This document shows, piece by piece, positions 1-6,795 of a stretch of DNA of 8,665 nt. Source of the DNA: an uncultured Eubacteriales bacterium (GTDB lineage Bacteria > Bacillota_A > Clostridia > Christensenellales > Aristaeellaceae). The translations under genes were made by a program, and so were the position numbers. The notes under the pieces are model-generated. The model was not told the DNA's origin. It made no database searches and worked only from the letters and a program-made list of their open reading frames with translations. The DNA lies in assembly GCA_902795555.1 (NCBI GenBank), contig CADBLV010000038.1, positions 1 to 8,665 on the forward strand, written 5' to 3'. The first letter of the stretch is position 1. Each line of letters opens with the position of its first letter.

Positions 1-28
1 GGAAGGTGTGGGCGGTGTAATAAAACGC

Positions 29-58
29 TTGAAAAGTGCGAAGGTTTCCGATTATAAT
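29..58 (+). promoter_or_regulatory. Sigma-A-type promoter for the esterase gene
   Basis: A TTGAAA -35 element (29-34) and a perfect TATAAT -10 element (53-58) are separated by 18 bases. Transcription would start near 65 and give a leader of about 90 bases before the ATG at 155. This supports independent transcription of the esterase gene. The spacer is one base longer than ideal, and no extended -10 TG is present. Confidence 0.65.
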
Positions 59-85
59 AGAAGAAGCAACAGAACAAAGCATCCA

Positions 86-115
86 TCCGGCCGGGACAAC
101 GGGTCAACGGCCGGA
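86..115 (+). promoter_or_regulatory. GC-rich hairpin in the esterase 5' leader
   Basis: TCCGGCCG (86-93) and CGGCCGGA (108-115) form a perfect 8-base-pair stem around a 14-base loop. It lies between the predicted transcription start and the Shine-Dalgarno site. No T-run follows, so it is not an intrinsic terminator. It could stabilise the transcript or bind a regulator, but its role is unknown. Confidence 0.4.
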
Positions 116-140
116 ATCATCCGCAAAAAAAGAAAAACAG

Positions 141-146
141 GGAGGT
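141..146 (+). promoter_or_regulatory. Ribosome binding site that sets the esterase start
   Basis: GGAGGT lies 8 bases before the ATG at 155. It decides the start: the reading frame is open back to a GTG at 8, but that GTG lies upstream of the predicted promoter, and the stretch from 8 to 154 encodes a low-complexity basic peptide unlike a family N-terminus. Confidence 0.75.
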
Positions 147-154
147 CGGGTTAC

Positions 155-1549
155 ATGAAGTCATTGATTCGGAGAATGGGCCGGCAGGCAGTGTCCGTGG
201 TGAATTTCGAGGGGATGAACCGGGTGCCCCCGCTGTCCGGTCTGCGGGAGGTTCGCGGGGAAATTGTTCCCGGCATGACCAACATCTGGTATGAATACGT
301 CCCTTCCTGCTATGAGGAAGGGAGACCCTTTCCCCTGATCATCCAGCTGCATGGCGGCGGCAATGACGGGAGACGCTGGGCGGAATACACCGTGTGGCAT
401 GAAATGGCGGAGCGGAAAGGGCTGATTGTGGTTTATCCCAACTCTCCGGATTATGAATGCTGGAGCTGCGGGCAGAGAGACATTCAGTATCTGTATGCCC
501 TGATTCAGCTGCTGCGCAAAAAGTATACGGTGGACGAAAGCCGGATCTATATGCAGGGCATGTCCAACGGCGACCAGATGACGCTGGCCTTTTCCATGGC
601 CCATCCGGAGGTGCTGGCCGCGGCGGGTTATGCCACAGGACCTTCCGACGAGGAAGTGCTGGACGGGGATCTGCCCTCCGGCCCGCTGCCGGTGATTCAG
701 ATGCGGGGCGAGATGGACATCAACTGGAAGCTGACTCCGGAGACGCCGGATATTTTTGAAAACCGGTATCATATGAACGATCTGAACCGGGAGATCTGGC
801 TGCCGGTGAACGGCGCGGATACCTGCCTTCCCGCCCTGTCGATTCAGGGCAAGGACAATTTCCTGTATTATCCCGGAGAGAAAGCTCCGCTGATCAACTG
901 GGAAATTGCCGGCATGGGTCACCGGGAGCCGGTGTACGGAGCCCAGGTGTTCTGGGATCGGCTGTACAGCGGATGCCGCCGGGAGGAAGGGGAACTGGTG
1001 GTGAATCAGCCGGCGAAGCCGATTTCCGGAGATCCGGACACTGTGCTGGTGGCCATGGGATCCCATCTGGCTTATCGGAAGGACGAAATGATTCCCTTCG
1101 GTCGTCCCGGCGCGGGCGCGGCGCGGATCTTCATTCCCGCTGAGGTATCGCATTTCTGCCCGGTGAAAACCGGGGAAATGGCCGAAACTGAGGTGATGTG
1201 TGTTCCCGCGGAGTTCTTCTCCACTGTTTTTGGCGCGGTGATCAGCTATGACGACACCGGGGATACCTGCGAGATGAATTTCCCGGATGGCCGGAGGGTG
1301 ATCCTGCGTTCCGGCGCTGTGCTGTTTGAAGATGACGGCGAATTCCGGGCTCTGCAGAAGCCATGTGTGCTTTTCTGCGGCAGCTTCTATGTGCCCGTGG
1401 GCGAGCTTTGTCAGATGCTCTTCGGCAGCTATGTCACCATGGCGGACGACGTACTCTGCGTTTCCAACCATTACGCTGTGCTGGGCAGGTATACCGCCCG
1501 GGTGATCCGGAAACTGCTGGGCGGGGAAATGCGCCCGAGAAAAAAATAA
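155..1549 (+). CDS. PHB-depolymerase/feruloyl-esterase-like alpha/beta hydrolase with C-terminal stalk-like domain
   Basis: This 464-residue serine hydrolase would act on carboxylic esters, plausibly acetyl or feruloyl groups on plant polysaccharide fragments or short hydroxyalkanoate esters. The hydrolase domain covers about residues 35-275. It shows an HGGG oxyanion-hole motif (66-69), a nucleophile elbow G-M-S-N-G with Ser137, a likely acid Asp188 and a likely base His256 in a GMGH context. These spacings fit the LpqC/PHB-depolymerase family. Residues of about 295-437 resemble a copper-amine-oxidase N-terminal-like (stalk) domain: paired strands ending in VP, a repeated pattern of the form VPxxExxxxxxG, and a glycine-rich hairpin. 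No signal peptide or membrane segment is visible in the N-terminus, which begins MKSLIRRMGRQAV, so the protein looks cytoplasmic. That is odd, because stalk domains usually occur on exported proteins. The gene has its own promoter and converges on the GH2 operon. The hydrolase call is firm and the substrate is not. Confidence 0.85.
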   Translation: MKSLIRRMGRQAVSVVNFEGMNRVPPLSGLREVRGEIVPGMTNIWYEYVPSCYEEGRPFPLIIQLHGGGNDGRRWAEYTVWHEMAERKGLIVVYPNSPDYECWSCGQRDIQYLYALIQLLRKKYTVDESRIYMQGMSNGDQMTLAFSMAHPEVLAAAGYATGPSDEEVLDGDLPSGPLPVIQMRGEMDINWKLTPETPDIFENRYHMNDLNREIWLPVNGADTCLPALSIQGKDNFLYYPGEKAPLINWEIAGMGHREPVYGAQVFWDRLYSGCRREEGELVVNQPAKPISGDPDTVLVAMGSHLAYRKDEMIPFGRPGAGAARIFIPAEVSHFCPVKTGEMAETEVMCVPAEFFSTVFGAVISYDDTGDTCEMNFPDGRRVILRSGAVLFEDDGEFRALQKPCVLFCGSFYVPVGELCQMLFGSYVTMADDVLCVSNHYAVLGRYTARVIRKLLGGEMRPRKK

Positions 1550-1681
1550 AGGATGCACAGCACGAACAGAATGTTCCGCCTGTAAAAAAGGCAAGGCATG
1601 CTGCCCGCAGGGCGGCAGTAAGACAGAAGACTGAAAGCAAAAAGTGATTTTAGTGAGGGATAAAAGACGGAAACAAAAAAG

Positions 1682-1705
1682 CCTCCGGGGACGAAACCCC
1701 GGAGG
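1682..1705 (-). terminator. Intrinsic terminator of the sugar operon, possibly bidirectional
   Basis: CCTCCGGGG (1682-1690) and CCCCGGAGG (1697-1705) form a perfect 9-base-pair stem with a 6-base loop. Read on the minus strand, the stem is followed by TTTTTTGTTT (complement of 1671-1680), a classic rho-independent terminator, 20 bases after the GH2 stop codon. On the plus strand the following sequence (GTTGTTTATG) is only moderately T-rich, so it may also end the convergent esterase transcript, but less efficiently. The rest of the 1550-1725 gap holds only a weak 5-base-pair stem (1601-1618) and no convincing gene. Confidence 0.9.
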
Positions 1706-1725
1706 TGTTGTTTATGCGTTGCGTT

Positions 1726-4143
1726 TTATTCCTCTGCAGGAACCGCGGTGACAGCGATCTCCCGCGGGGGAATCCCGTCCGCCCACACTTTGATCCGGAT
1801 TTCTCCGGCTTCATCGGCGATGACCGCCGCCAGAGCTCTGCCCTCATAAGCCTTGCAGCAGGGTTCGCCATAGCTTTCCACCGTACAGGGATTCGCGTTT
1901 CCGATGCCGGCCAGATGTCCCGCACCAGAAACCTCGATATGGATCATACGGTCCTCACAGGGGATTCGCGCCCCCTGATCATCGACGATGCTCAGGGCGA
2001 TAAAGGAAAGATCCTGGCGATCGGCGCGGATTTCGTGACGATCCGGTACGGCGGTGATTTGCGCGGCGGCTCCGGCGGTGGTCAGCACGGTGGAAGCGAT
2101 CGCTTTTCCGTCCCGATACGCCGTTGCTTCCAGCGTTCCCGGCGCAAAGGGAATCTCCAGGAACGCTTCCAGCTTTTCTACCGGCGAAGTCCCCACCGGG
2201 GCGCCGTTCAGGGTGAACCGAACTTCATCCGCATCCGCATAGGCATAGACGGGAACGGGTTTTCCGATCCATTCTTCCCCATAGGTCCAGCTGTCTGCCA
2301 CGTCCTTCCAGTGCCACCCCGTTCCCCAGAATGTGTCCCCATGATGGAAGGGATGGGTGGTGAACAGCGCCATTTTTTCGCTGCGTCCCTCAAAGGCCTC
2401 CCACATGATTTCACGATAATAACTCTGAGCGGTTCTGTATCCGCACAGATCCATATCTCCCTGGAAACACGTGCGCCAGGGATATCCGCCCATGAAGCCG
2501 TGATCCTCACCGGTGCTGTTCCATACGACCCGGCCGACGCCCGCTTCGCCGAGGTTGTCAAAGGCGGTCCAGATGAAATCCCCGATGACATGCGGATTGT
2601 CCAGGGTTGCTTTCCAGTAATCATAGGTGTTGAAGGGATGGGTTTCCGTTCCCATGATCACGCGGCCGGGGAATTTTGTCCGGTCTTCCGCATAGCGCTG
2701 ATACAGATAATTATATCCGACAATATCCAGGGCTGAGGCGTAATCGGCGGTTTTCTCCCCCCAGATATCCTTTTCCCGCTGAATCTGGTCCAGATTCTGG
2801 AAGTTCACCTTTTCGGGACTTCCCGCTTCCTCGATCGCCTTTCTGACGGCTTCCATATCGAAGATGCCGTTCATGGCGGAGGTGATGAAATGGGTGCTGT
2901 CCAGGGAGCGGATCTTATCCGCGATCCGATGGGCCCAGGCATATCCGTTTCCGGAGCCGTCGCGCTCCCAGATTTCGTTGCCGATGGAATAGCTGAAAAC
3001 GCAGGGATGATTCCTGTCGCGCAGAACCATCGCGGTTACGTCTCTTTCCCACCAGTCCTCAAAATACAGATGATAATCCAGCGGAACCTTGCCCATTCGC
3101 CAGCAATCGAAGGCCTCGTCCAGAAGAATGATTCCCTCCCGGTCGCAAACCTCGAGCATCGCCAGACTCGGCGGATAATGGCTGATCCGTACCGCGTTGT
3201 ATCCCGCGGCCTTCAGAATCTGTATCTTGCGCTCTTCCGCGCGGGGATAGGCCGCGCTTCCCAGGAAGCCGTGGTCATGATGGATGCAGCCGCCTTTCAG
3301 CTTCAGGGGCATTCCGTTGAGCCGCAGCCCCAGAACCGAATCCGCTTCGTAGACCCGGATGCCGAAGACCGTTTCCGCGATTTCATCAGCCTGGCCGGCC
3401 ACAGAAACGGTCACGAGCAGCCTGTAGAGGTTCGGCGAGGCGGGAGACCAGAGCGCGGGATTCCGGATCAGCAGCATCAGCCCCGTTTGGGTCTTTTCAC
3501 CCGGGTAAACACGGGTGGTGATTCTTCCTTCCGCGACGGTTTTTCCTGCCGCGTCAATAGCGAAAGCCGCAATCACAGCGTCCTTCGGGACGGGGGAAGC
3601 GGTGGAAAGCGCGATTTCAGCCTTCACCAGCCCTTCTTCCGCATCCGCCCGCGGCGTGGAAACAAACAGATCCCAGGGCAGAATACCGGTCTCTTCCCCG
3701 ACCCACAGGCTGACGCTTCGATACAGGCCGCCGCCGGAATACCACCGGGTAGAGGGCTGACGACTCTGCACTTTGATTTTCAGCCTGTGCTTTCCGGGAT
3801 TCAGCCTTCCGGTCAGATCGGCCAGGAAAGGCGAATAGCCATACGGATGCATGGCGACCAGATCGTCGTCCACCATGATTTCCGCATTCATATACGCGCC
3901 GTCCAGATCCAGCACCGTGCGCTTGCCAGCCCATTCCTCCGGGATTTCGAGGGTTTTTTCATAGATTCCCATCCCGTCGCCGAAAAAGCCGTTCGGGGCG
4001 CCTCCGGCCGCGTCGGGCGTCCGCTCTGTGTTGATGATGAAATCATGGGGCAGATCCACCGCGCGGGCGTCCGGCGCCTTATCCAGGAAGAATACATCCC
4101 GATCGCGGAAGCTCCAGCCGAGATTCAGATTTTCTTTTCTCAT
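1726..4143 (-). CDS. Glycoside hydrolase family 2 enzyme, probable beta-galactosidase
   Basis: This 805-residue retaining glycosidase is predicted to release a beta-linked sugar, most often galactose, from the non-reducing end of an imported oligosaccharide. Domain order: jelly-roll sugar-binding domain (about 1-165), immunoglobulin-like GH2 domain (about 168-265), TIM barrel (about 270-580), a DUF4982-like domain (about 628-690) and a GH2 C-terminal C5-type domain (about 695-800). In the barrel, SIGNE places the acid/base at Glu390 (codon 2974-2976) and MGTE places the nucleophile at Glu500 (codon 2644-2646). The family motif GGCIHHDHG lies at 284-292. There is no signal peptide, so the enzyme acts in the cytoplasm. 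The length is usual for this GH2 subgroup. AAGGAG lies 5 bases before the ATG. The gene follows the second permease by 18 bases and is the last gene of the operon. Beta-glucuronidase or beta-mannosidase activity cannot be excluded from sequence alone. Confidence 0.93.
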   Translation of the reverse strand: MRKENLNLGWSFRDRDVFFLDKAPDARAVDLPHDFIINTERTPDAAGGAPNGFFGDGMGIYEKTLEIPEEWAGKRTVLDLDGAYMNAEIMVDDDLVAMHPYGYSPFLADLTGRLNPGKHRLKIKVQSRQPSTRWYSGGGLYRSVSLWVGEETGILPWDLFVSTPRADAEEGLVKAEIALSTASPVPKDAVIAAFAIDAAGKTVAEGRITTRVYPGEKTQTGLMLLIRNPALWSPASPNLYRLLVTVSVAGQADEIAETVFGIRVYEADSVLGLRLNGMPLKLKGGCIHHDHGFLGSAAYPRAEERKIQILKAAGYNAVRISHYPPSLAMLEVCDREGIILLDEAFDCWRMGKVPLDYHLYFEDWWERDVTAMVLRDRNHPCVFSYSIGNEIWERDGSGNGYAWAHRIADKIRSLDSTHFITSAMNGIFDMEAVRKAIEEAGSPEKVNFQNLDQIQREKDIWGEKTADYASALDIVGYNYLYQRYAEDRTKFPGRVIMGTETHPFNTYDYWKATLDNPHVIGDFIWTAFDNLGEAGVGRVVWNSTGEDHGFMGGYPWRTCFQGDMDLCGYRTAQSYYREIMWEAFEGRSEKMALFTTHPFHHGDTFWGTGWHWKDVADSWTYGEEWIGKPVPVYAYADADEVRFTLNGAPVGTSPVEKLEAFLEIPFAPGTLEATAYRDGKAIASTVLTTAGAAAQITAVPDRHEIRADRQDLSFIALSIVDDQGARIPCEDRMIHIEVSGAGHLAGIGNANPCTVESYGEPCCKAYEGRALAAVIADEAGEIRIKVWADGIPPREIAVTAVPAEE

Positions 4144-4161
4144 AAAGACTCCTTTTTTCGA

Positions 4162-5061
4162 TTATCCCTTGATGGATCCGATCATGACGCCCTTGACGAA
4201 ATACCGCTGCAGGAAGGGATATACGACCAGGATCGGAACCGTTGCCACGATGATTGTGCAATACTTTACCAGCATCCGGAACTGCTCCTGCTGACTCTGG
4301 CCGACCGATCCGATCTGCGTCATCGCGGAGGTATCGTTTTTCAGCAGAATTTCCCGCAGCACCAGCTGCAGCGGATACTTACTCTTGCTGGAAAGGAAGA
4401 TGGAGGGGTTGAACCAGTTATTCCACCAGGTTACCGCGTAGAACAGCGCAATGACAGCGACCGTGGCCTGGGCCAGCGGGAAGAAGATTCGCCACAGGAT
4501 GGTCCAGTCGTTGGCACCGTCCAGGCGGGCCGATTCCTCCAGGCTGTCCGGGATTCCCGCGAAGGAGGTGCGCATCACGATCAGGTTCCAGGTGTTCACC
4601 GCCACCGGCAGAATGATGCCGCTGAAGGAATCCAGCAGGCCCATTCCCTTCACCATCAGATAGAACGGGATCAGTCCGCCCTGGAAATACATCGTGAAGG
4701 CGATGAACTTCATGATCGTTCCGTTCCAGTAGCAGCCTTTCCGGCTCAGACCATAGGCCGCGGTGATCGTCAGGAACATGTTGAGCAGCGTTCCGAGACC
4801 CATATAGATCAGGGTGTTCCGGAAACCGATCGGGATATTCGGATTCTCCATGACCAGTTTGTATCCCTTGAGGGACCACTCGCCCAGAGGCCAGGCCATG
4901 ATGCCGCGCTGTGCGTAGAGCAATATCGGGTCGCTGACGGAGCAAACCAGCACATACCACAGCGGATAGAGGCAGATCACGCAGAGAATGACCATGATGA
5001 TATTATTGACAACCTGGAATACTTTTTCCCCGGTGGTCATCAGATTTCGGCTTTTACTCAT
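4162..5061 (-). CDS. ABC sugar transporter permease, LplC/YtcP-like (MalG-type, CUT1)
   Basis: This 299-residue inner-membrane permease forms half of the channel of a carbohydrate ABC importer. About six hydrophobic segments are visible (near 18-40, 80-103, 115-138, 145-165, 197-216 and 266-284). The cytoplasmic EAA loop that docks on the ATPase is at about 175-195 (EESARLDGA, ending in FFP), followed by a WWNNWF stretch. The C-terminus, VKGVMIGSIKG, is the signature ending of LplC/YtcP-type permeases. The length is normal for the family. The start is supported by AAGGGGGG 6 bases upstream. The upstream permease stop lies 12 bases away, and its TAA forms part of this ribosome binding site, which suggests translational coupling. 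The substrate cannot be read from the permease, but the GH2 gene 18 bases downstream points to a beta-linked oligosaccharide. Confidence 0.93.
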   Translation of the reverse strand: MSKSRNLMTTGEKVFQVVNNIIMVILCVICLYPLWYVLVCSVSDPILLYAQRGIMAWPLGEWSLKGYKLVMENPNIPIGFRNTLIYMGLGTLLNMFLTITAAYGLSRKGCYWNGTIMKFIAFTMYFQGGLIPFYLMVKGMGLLDSFSGIILPVAVNTWNLIVMRTSFAGIPDSLEESARLDGANDWTILWRIFFPLAQATVAVIALFYAVTWWNNWFNPSIFLSSKSKYPLQLVLREILLKNDTSAMTQIGSVGQSQQEQFRMLVKYCTIIVATVPILVVYPFLQRYFVKGVMIGSIKG

Positions 5062-5067
5062 GATAAT

Positions 5068-5076
5068 CCCCCCTTA
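5068..5076 (-). promoter_or_regulatory. Ribosome binding site overlapping the upstream permease stop codon
   Basis: On the minus strand the sequence reads TAAGGGGGG, followed by 6 bases and then the ATG of the second permease. The stop codon of the first permease (5074-5076) therefore provides the first bases of the Shine-Dalgarno site. This arrangement favours re-initiation by the same ribosomes and roughly equal output of the two channel subunits. Confidence 0.65.
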
Positions 5077-6549
5077 CCACAGGCTGTTTTCGGTGAGGAT
5101 CGCGCTCATTTTGTTTGCGAAGATCACCAGCAGGAAGTTGATCACGGAGTTGAACAGATTGACCGCCGTGGAGAAGGAGAAGTTGGCGTCCACGATTCCC
5201 TTCCGGTACACATACGTGGAAACCACGTCCGCCGTCTCATAGGTCAGACCGTTATACAGCAGAATGATCTTTTCATAACCGACCCCCATCAGGCTGCCGA
5301 TCCGCAGGATCAGCAGGATGGAAATGGTCGGCAGGATACCGGGGATCGTGACATGAATGACCTGTTTGAATTTTCCTGCGCCGTCAATGGTGGCCGCCTC
5401 ATACTGTTCCTGATCGATACTGCTCAGGGCGGAGAGGAAGATGATGGAGTCCCAGCCAAGCCGCTGCCACACTTCCGATCCGACATAGACGGTTCGGAAA
5501 TATTTGGCGTCGCCCAGCAGGTTGACCGGGCTTTCGACCCCCAGGAGCTTCTGGATCTCCGCGAAAAGTCCGGTGGTGGAGCAGAAATCGGTCAGGATAC
5601 CGCACATGACCACCAGCGAAATGAAATAGGGCATATAGGTGACCGTCTGTACGACCCGCTTGAACCGCCTTGCCCGCATTTCATTCAGCAGCAGGGCCAG
5701 AATGATCGGCGCCGGGAATCCGACCAGCAGGTTATAGAAGCTGATCAGGAGGGTGTTCCGGATGGTCCGGTACGCATAGGCTGAGCGGAAGAAATCCCGG
5801 AACCACTGCAGCCCGACCCATTCGCTGCCGGTGATGCCGCCTTTGGCCTTATAATTATTGAACGAAATCAGGATTCCGTACATGGGGCCGTAGCACCAGA
5901 TGATATAGAAAACAATCGTCGGAAGGATCAGCAGATAGATCGGCCAATGCTTCGAGAAATCCCGTTTGATGATTTCCCACGTCGTGGGAACCCGGTATCC
6001 GGAGGAAATCATGGCATTGGCATGGGTCGCCGCGATTTCCTGCCGGCGCAGCTCCATCGTCCGCCCGCGCTTTCGCCAGATCACGACAATCAGATTCAGC
6101 ACGGAAAAGCCCATGGCGGCGATCCAGCCGAAGGTGAAAGCCAGGGAATCCTTGTTCAGGCCGAATTCCGCTTTGGCCTGATACGTCACGTCAAAGCGAA
6201 GCATGAACACGGACAGGCCCAGGAAGAGCGCGCTGACGATCGAATAGACGAACTTATCCGGCGCGAAGAGCGCTGAGCATATGCCCATGACAGCAAAAAG
6301 GATGACGCCGATCACCATCGGGTGCGGCGTTCCCGCGGATTTTCCGCCGGTGTTTCCCCGGAGGAAATCCAGCCCGGTCAGGCTCACGGGCTCTCCTGTT
6401 TTTTTATCCACGGCATTCAGCTGCGGAATCAAAAGCAAGCTCAGAAGTGTCAGCGCGCAAAGCGCGATGATCAGATACCGTTTCCAGTCCAGCCCGGCCA
6501 AACCGGCGGGGGAGGCCTTGGGGGAGGCCTTGATTGCTGCCGTCGTCAT
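5074..6549 (-). CDS. ABC sugar transporter permease, LplB-like, with extra four-segment N-terminal membrane domain
   Basis: This 491-residue protein is the MalF-type partner of the second permease. Residues of about 191-491 are a complete LplB-type permease: a first membrane segment near 203-220 followed by GPMYGILISFNNY, further segments near 265-288, 305-320, 362-376, 403-420 and 462-480, and an EAA docking loop at about 383-405 (YEAATIDGAGKF, ending in TIPG). Typical LplB proteins are about 300-320 residues and begin near that first segment. Here about 190 residues precede it. They carry four hydrophobic stretches (near 24-42, 77-95, 100-118 and 136-157), a polar loop (43-76) and a basic linker (158-190). 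The reading frame is continuous, so this looks like a genuine fusion or extension. GAGGAG lies 10 bases before the chosen ATG. A nearer ATG at 6552-6554 is out of frame. What the extension does is unknown: it might sense or anchor, or be structural as in long MalF proteins. Confidence 0.92.
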   Translation of the reverse strand: MTTAAIKASPKASPAGLAGLDWKRYLIIALCALTLLSLLLIPQLNAVDKKTGEPVSLTGLDFLRGNTGGKSAGTPHPMVIGVILFAVMGICSALFAPDKFVYSIVSALFLGLSVFMLRFDVTYQAKAEFGLNKDSLAFTFGWIAAMGFSVLNLIVVIWRKRGRTMELRRQEIAATHANAMISSGYRVPTTWEIIKRDFSKHWPIYLLILPTIVFYIIWCYGPMYGILISFNNYKAKGGITGSEWVGLQWFRDFFRSAYAYRTIRNTLLISFYNLLVGFPAPIILALLLNEMRARRFKRVVQTVTYMPYFISLVVMCGILTDFCSTTGLFAEIQKLLGVESPVNLLGDAKYFRTVYVGSEVWQRLGWDSIIFLSALSSIDQEQYEAATIDGAGKFKQVIHVTIPGILPTISILLILRIGSLMGVGYEKIILLYNGLTYETADVVSTYVYRKGIVDANFSFSTAVNLFNSVINFLLVIFANKMSAILTENSLW

Positions 6550-6606
6550 ACCATCACCACTCCTCTGTGAAACGCAAATTTCCGTCTGCTGTTCTGCCAG
6601 GTTGGC

Positions 6607-6648
6607 TATTTTGCACTCGCTCCCGCTGCGCGGATCGCGAACAAAATA
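6607..6648. repeat. Imperfect 42-base inverted repeat in the intergenic gap
   Basis: TATTTTG (6607-6613) pairs with CAAAATA (6642-6648). Inside it, TCGC (6617-6620) pairs with GCGA (6637-6640) and CCGC (6623-6626) with GCGG (6630-6633), around a 3-base loop with small unpaired gaps. It lies about 60 bases upstream of the first permease start. Without a T-run it is not a terminator. It could be a dispersed repeat unit, an mRNA-stabilising structure or a protein-binding site. Confidence 0.45.
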
Positions 6649-6677
6649 TGCTACCTCTGCACAATTCCTTCCGCGGA

Positions 6678-6734
6678 TCGGCGCATCAGGCGGACGGCGC
6701 GGGGATTTTTCCGTGCCGTCCGCCTGGTTGCCGA
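6678..6734 (-). promoter_or_regulatory. Long stable hairpin between binding-protein and permease genes
   Basis: CAGGCGGACGGC (6687-6698) and GCCGTCCGCCTG (6715-6726) form a perfect 12-base-pair GC-rich stem. It is extended inward past one mismatch by 3 more pairs, and outward past a small internal loop by TCGGC/GCCGA (6678-6682 with 6730-6734). No T-run follows on either strand, so it is not a classic terminator. Structures in this position often block 3' exonucleases and keep the binding-protein message more abundant than the permease message. That role is inference here. Confidence 0.6.
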
Positions 6735-6753
6735 CCCATCGGATATTCAGAAA

Positions 6754-6783
6754 AGGCCGGGCGAGGGATCCCCCGCCCGGCCT
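6754..6783 (-). terminator. Leaky intrinsic terminator or attenuator after the binding-protein gene
   Basis: AGGCCGGGCG (6754-6763) and CGCCCGGCCT (6774-6783) form a perfect 10-base-pair stem with a 10-base loop. It begins 12 bases after the binding-protein stop codon. On the minus strand it is followed only by a short T-run (TTTTCTG), so read-through into the permeases is likely. No convincing promoter is visible between this hairpin and the permease start, which also argues for partial read-through. Confidence 0.7.
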
Positions 6784-6795
6784 GAAAACCGATGA

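Noticed and set aside
3..23. A possible last five codons of an upstream plus-strand gene ending in TAATAA
   Set aside because: Twenty bases are too few to support a gene call. The tandem stops are suggestive only.
8..154. An upstream GTG start that would lengthen the esterase by 49 residues
   Set aside because: The GTG lies before the predicted promoter, has no good ribosome binding site, and the added residues are low-complexity and basic. The ATG at 155 has GGAGGT at the right distance.
161..1594. A 477-codon open frame on the minus strand
   Set aside because: It is antisense to the esterase, which has a full catalytic triad. The reverse frame is His- and Pro-rich with no domain.
1553..1647. 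Short open frames after the esterase
   Set aside because: They lack ribosome binding sites and recognisable products, and lie in the gap before the shared terminator.
2890..5784. A 964-codon open frame on the plus strand
   Set aside because: It lies antisense to the GH2 and permease genes, which have clear family motifs and ribosome binding sites. Its translation is rich in His, Gln, Arg and Asp with no recognisable domain, as expected for the reverse of GC-rich coding DNA.
6550..6660. A separate promoter for the permease genes
   Set aside because: AT-rich blocks such as TATTTT are present on the minus strand, but no -35 element at an acceptable distance could be found.
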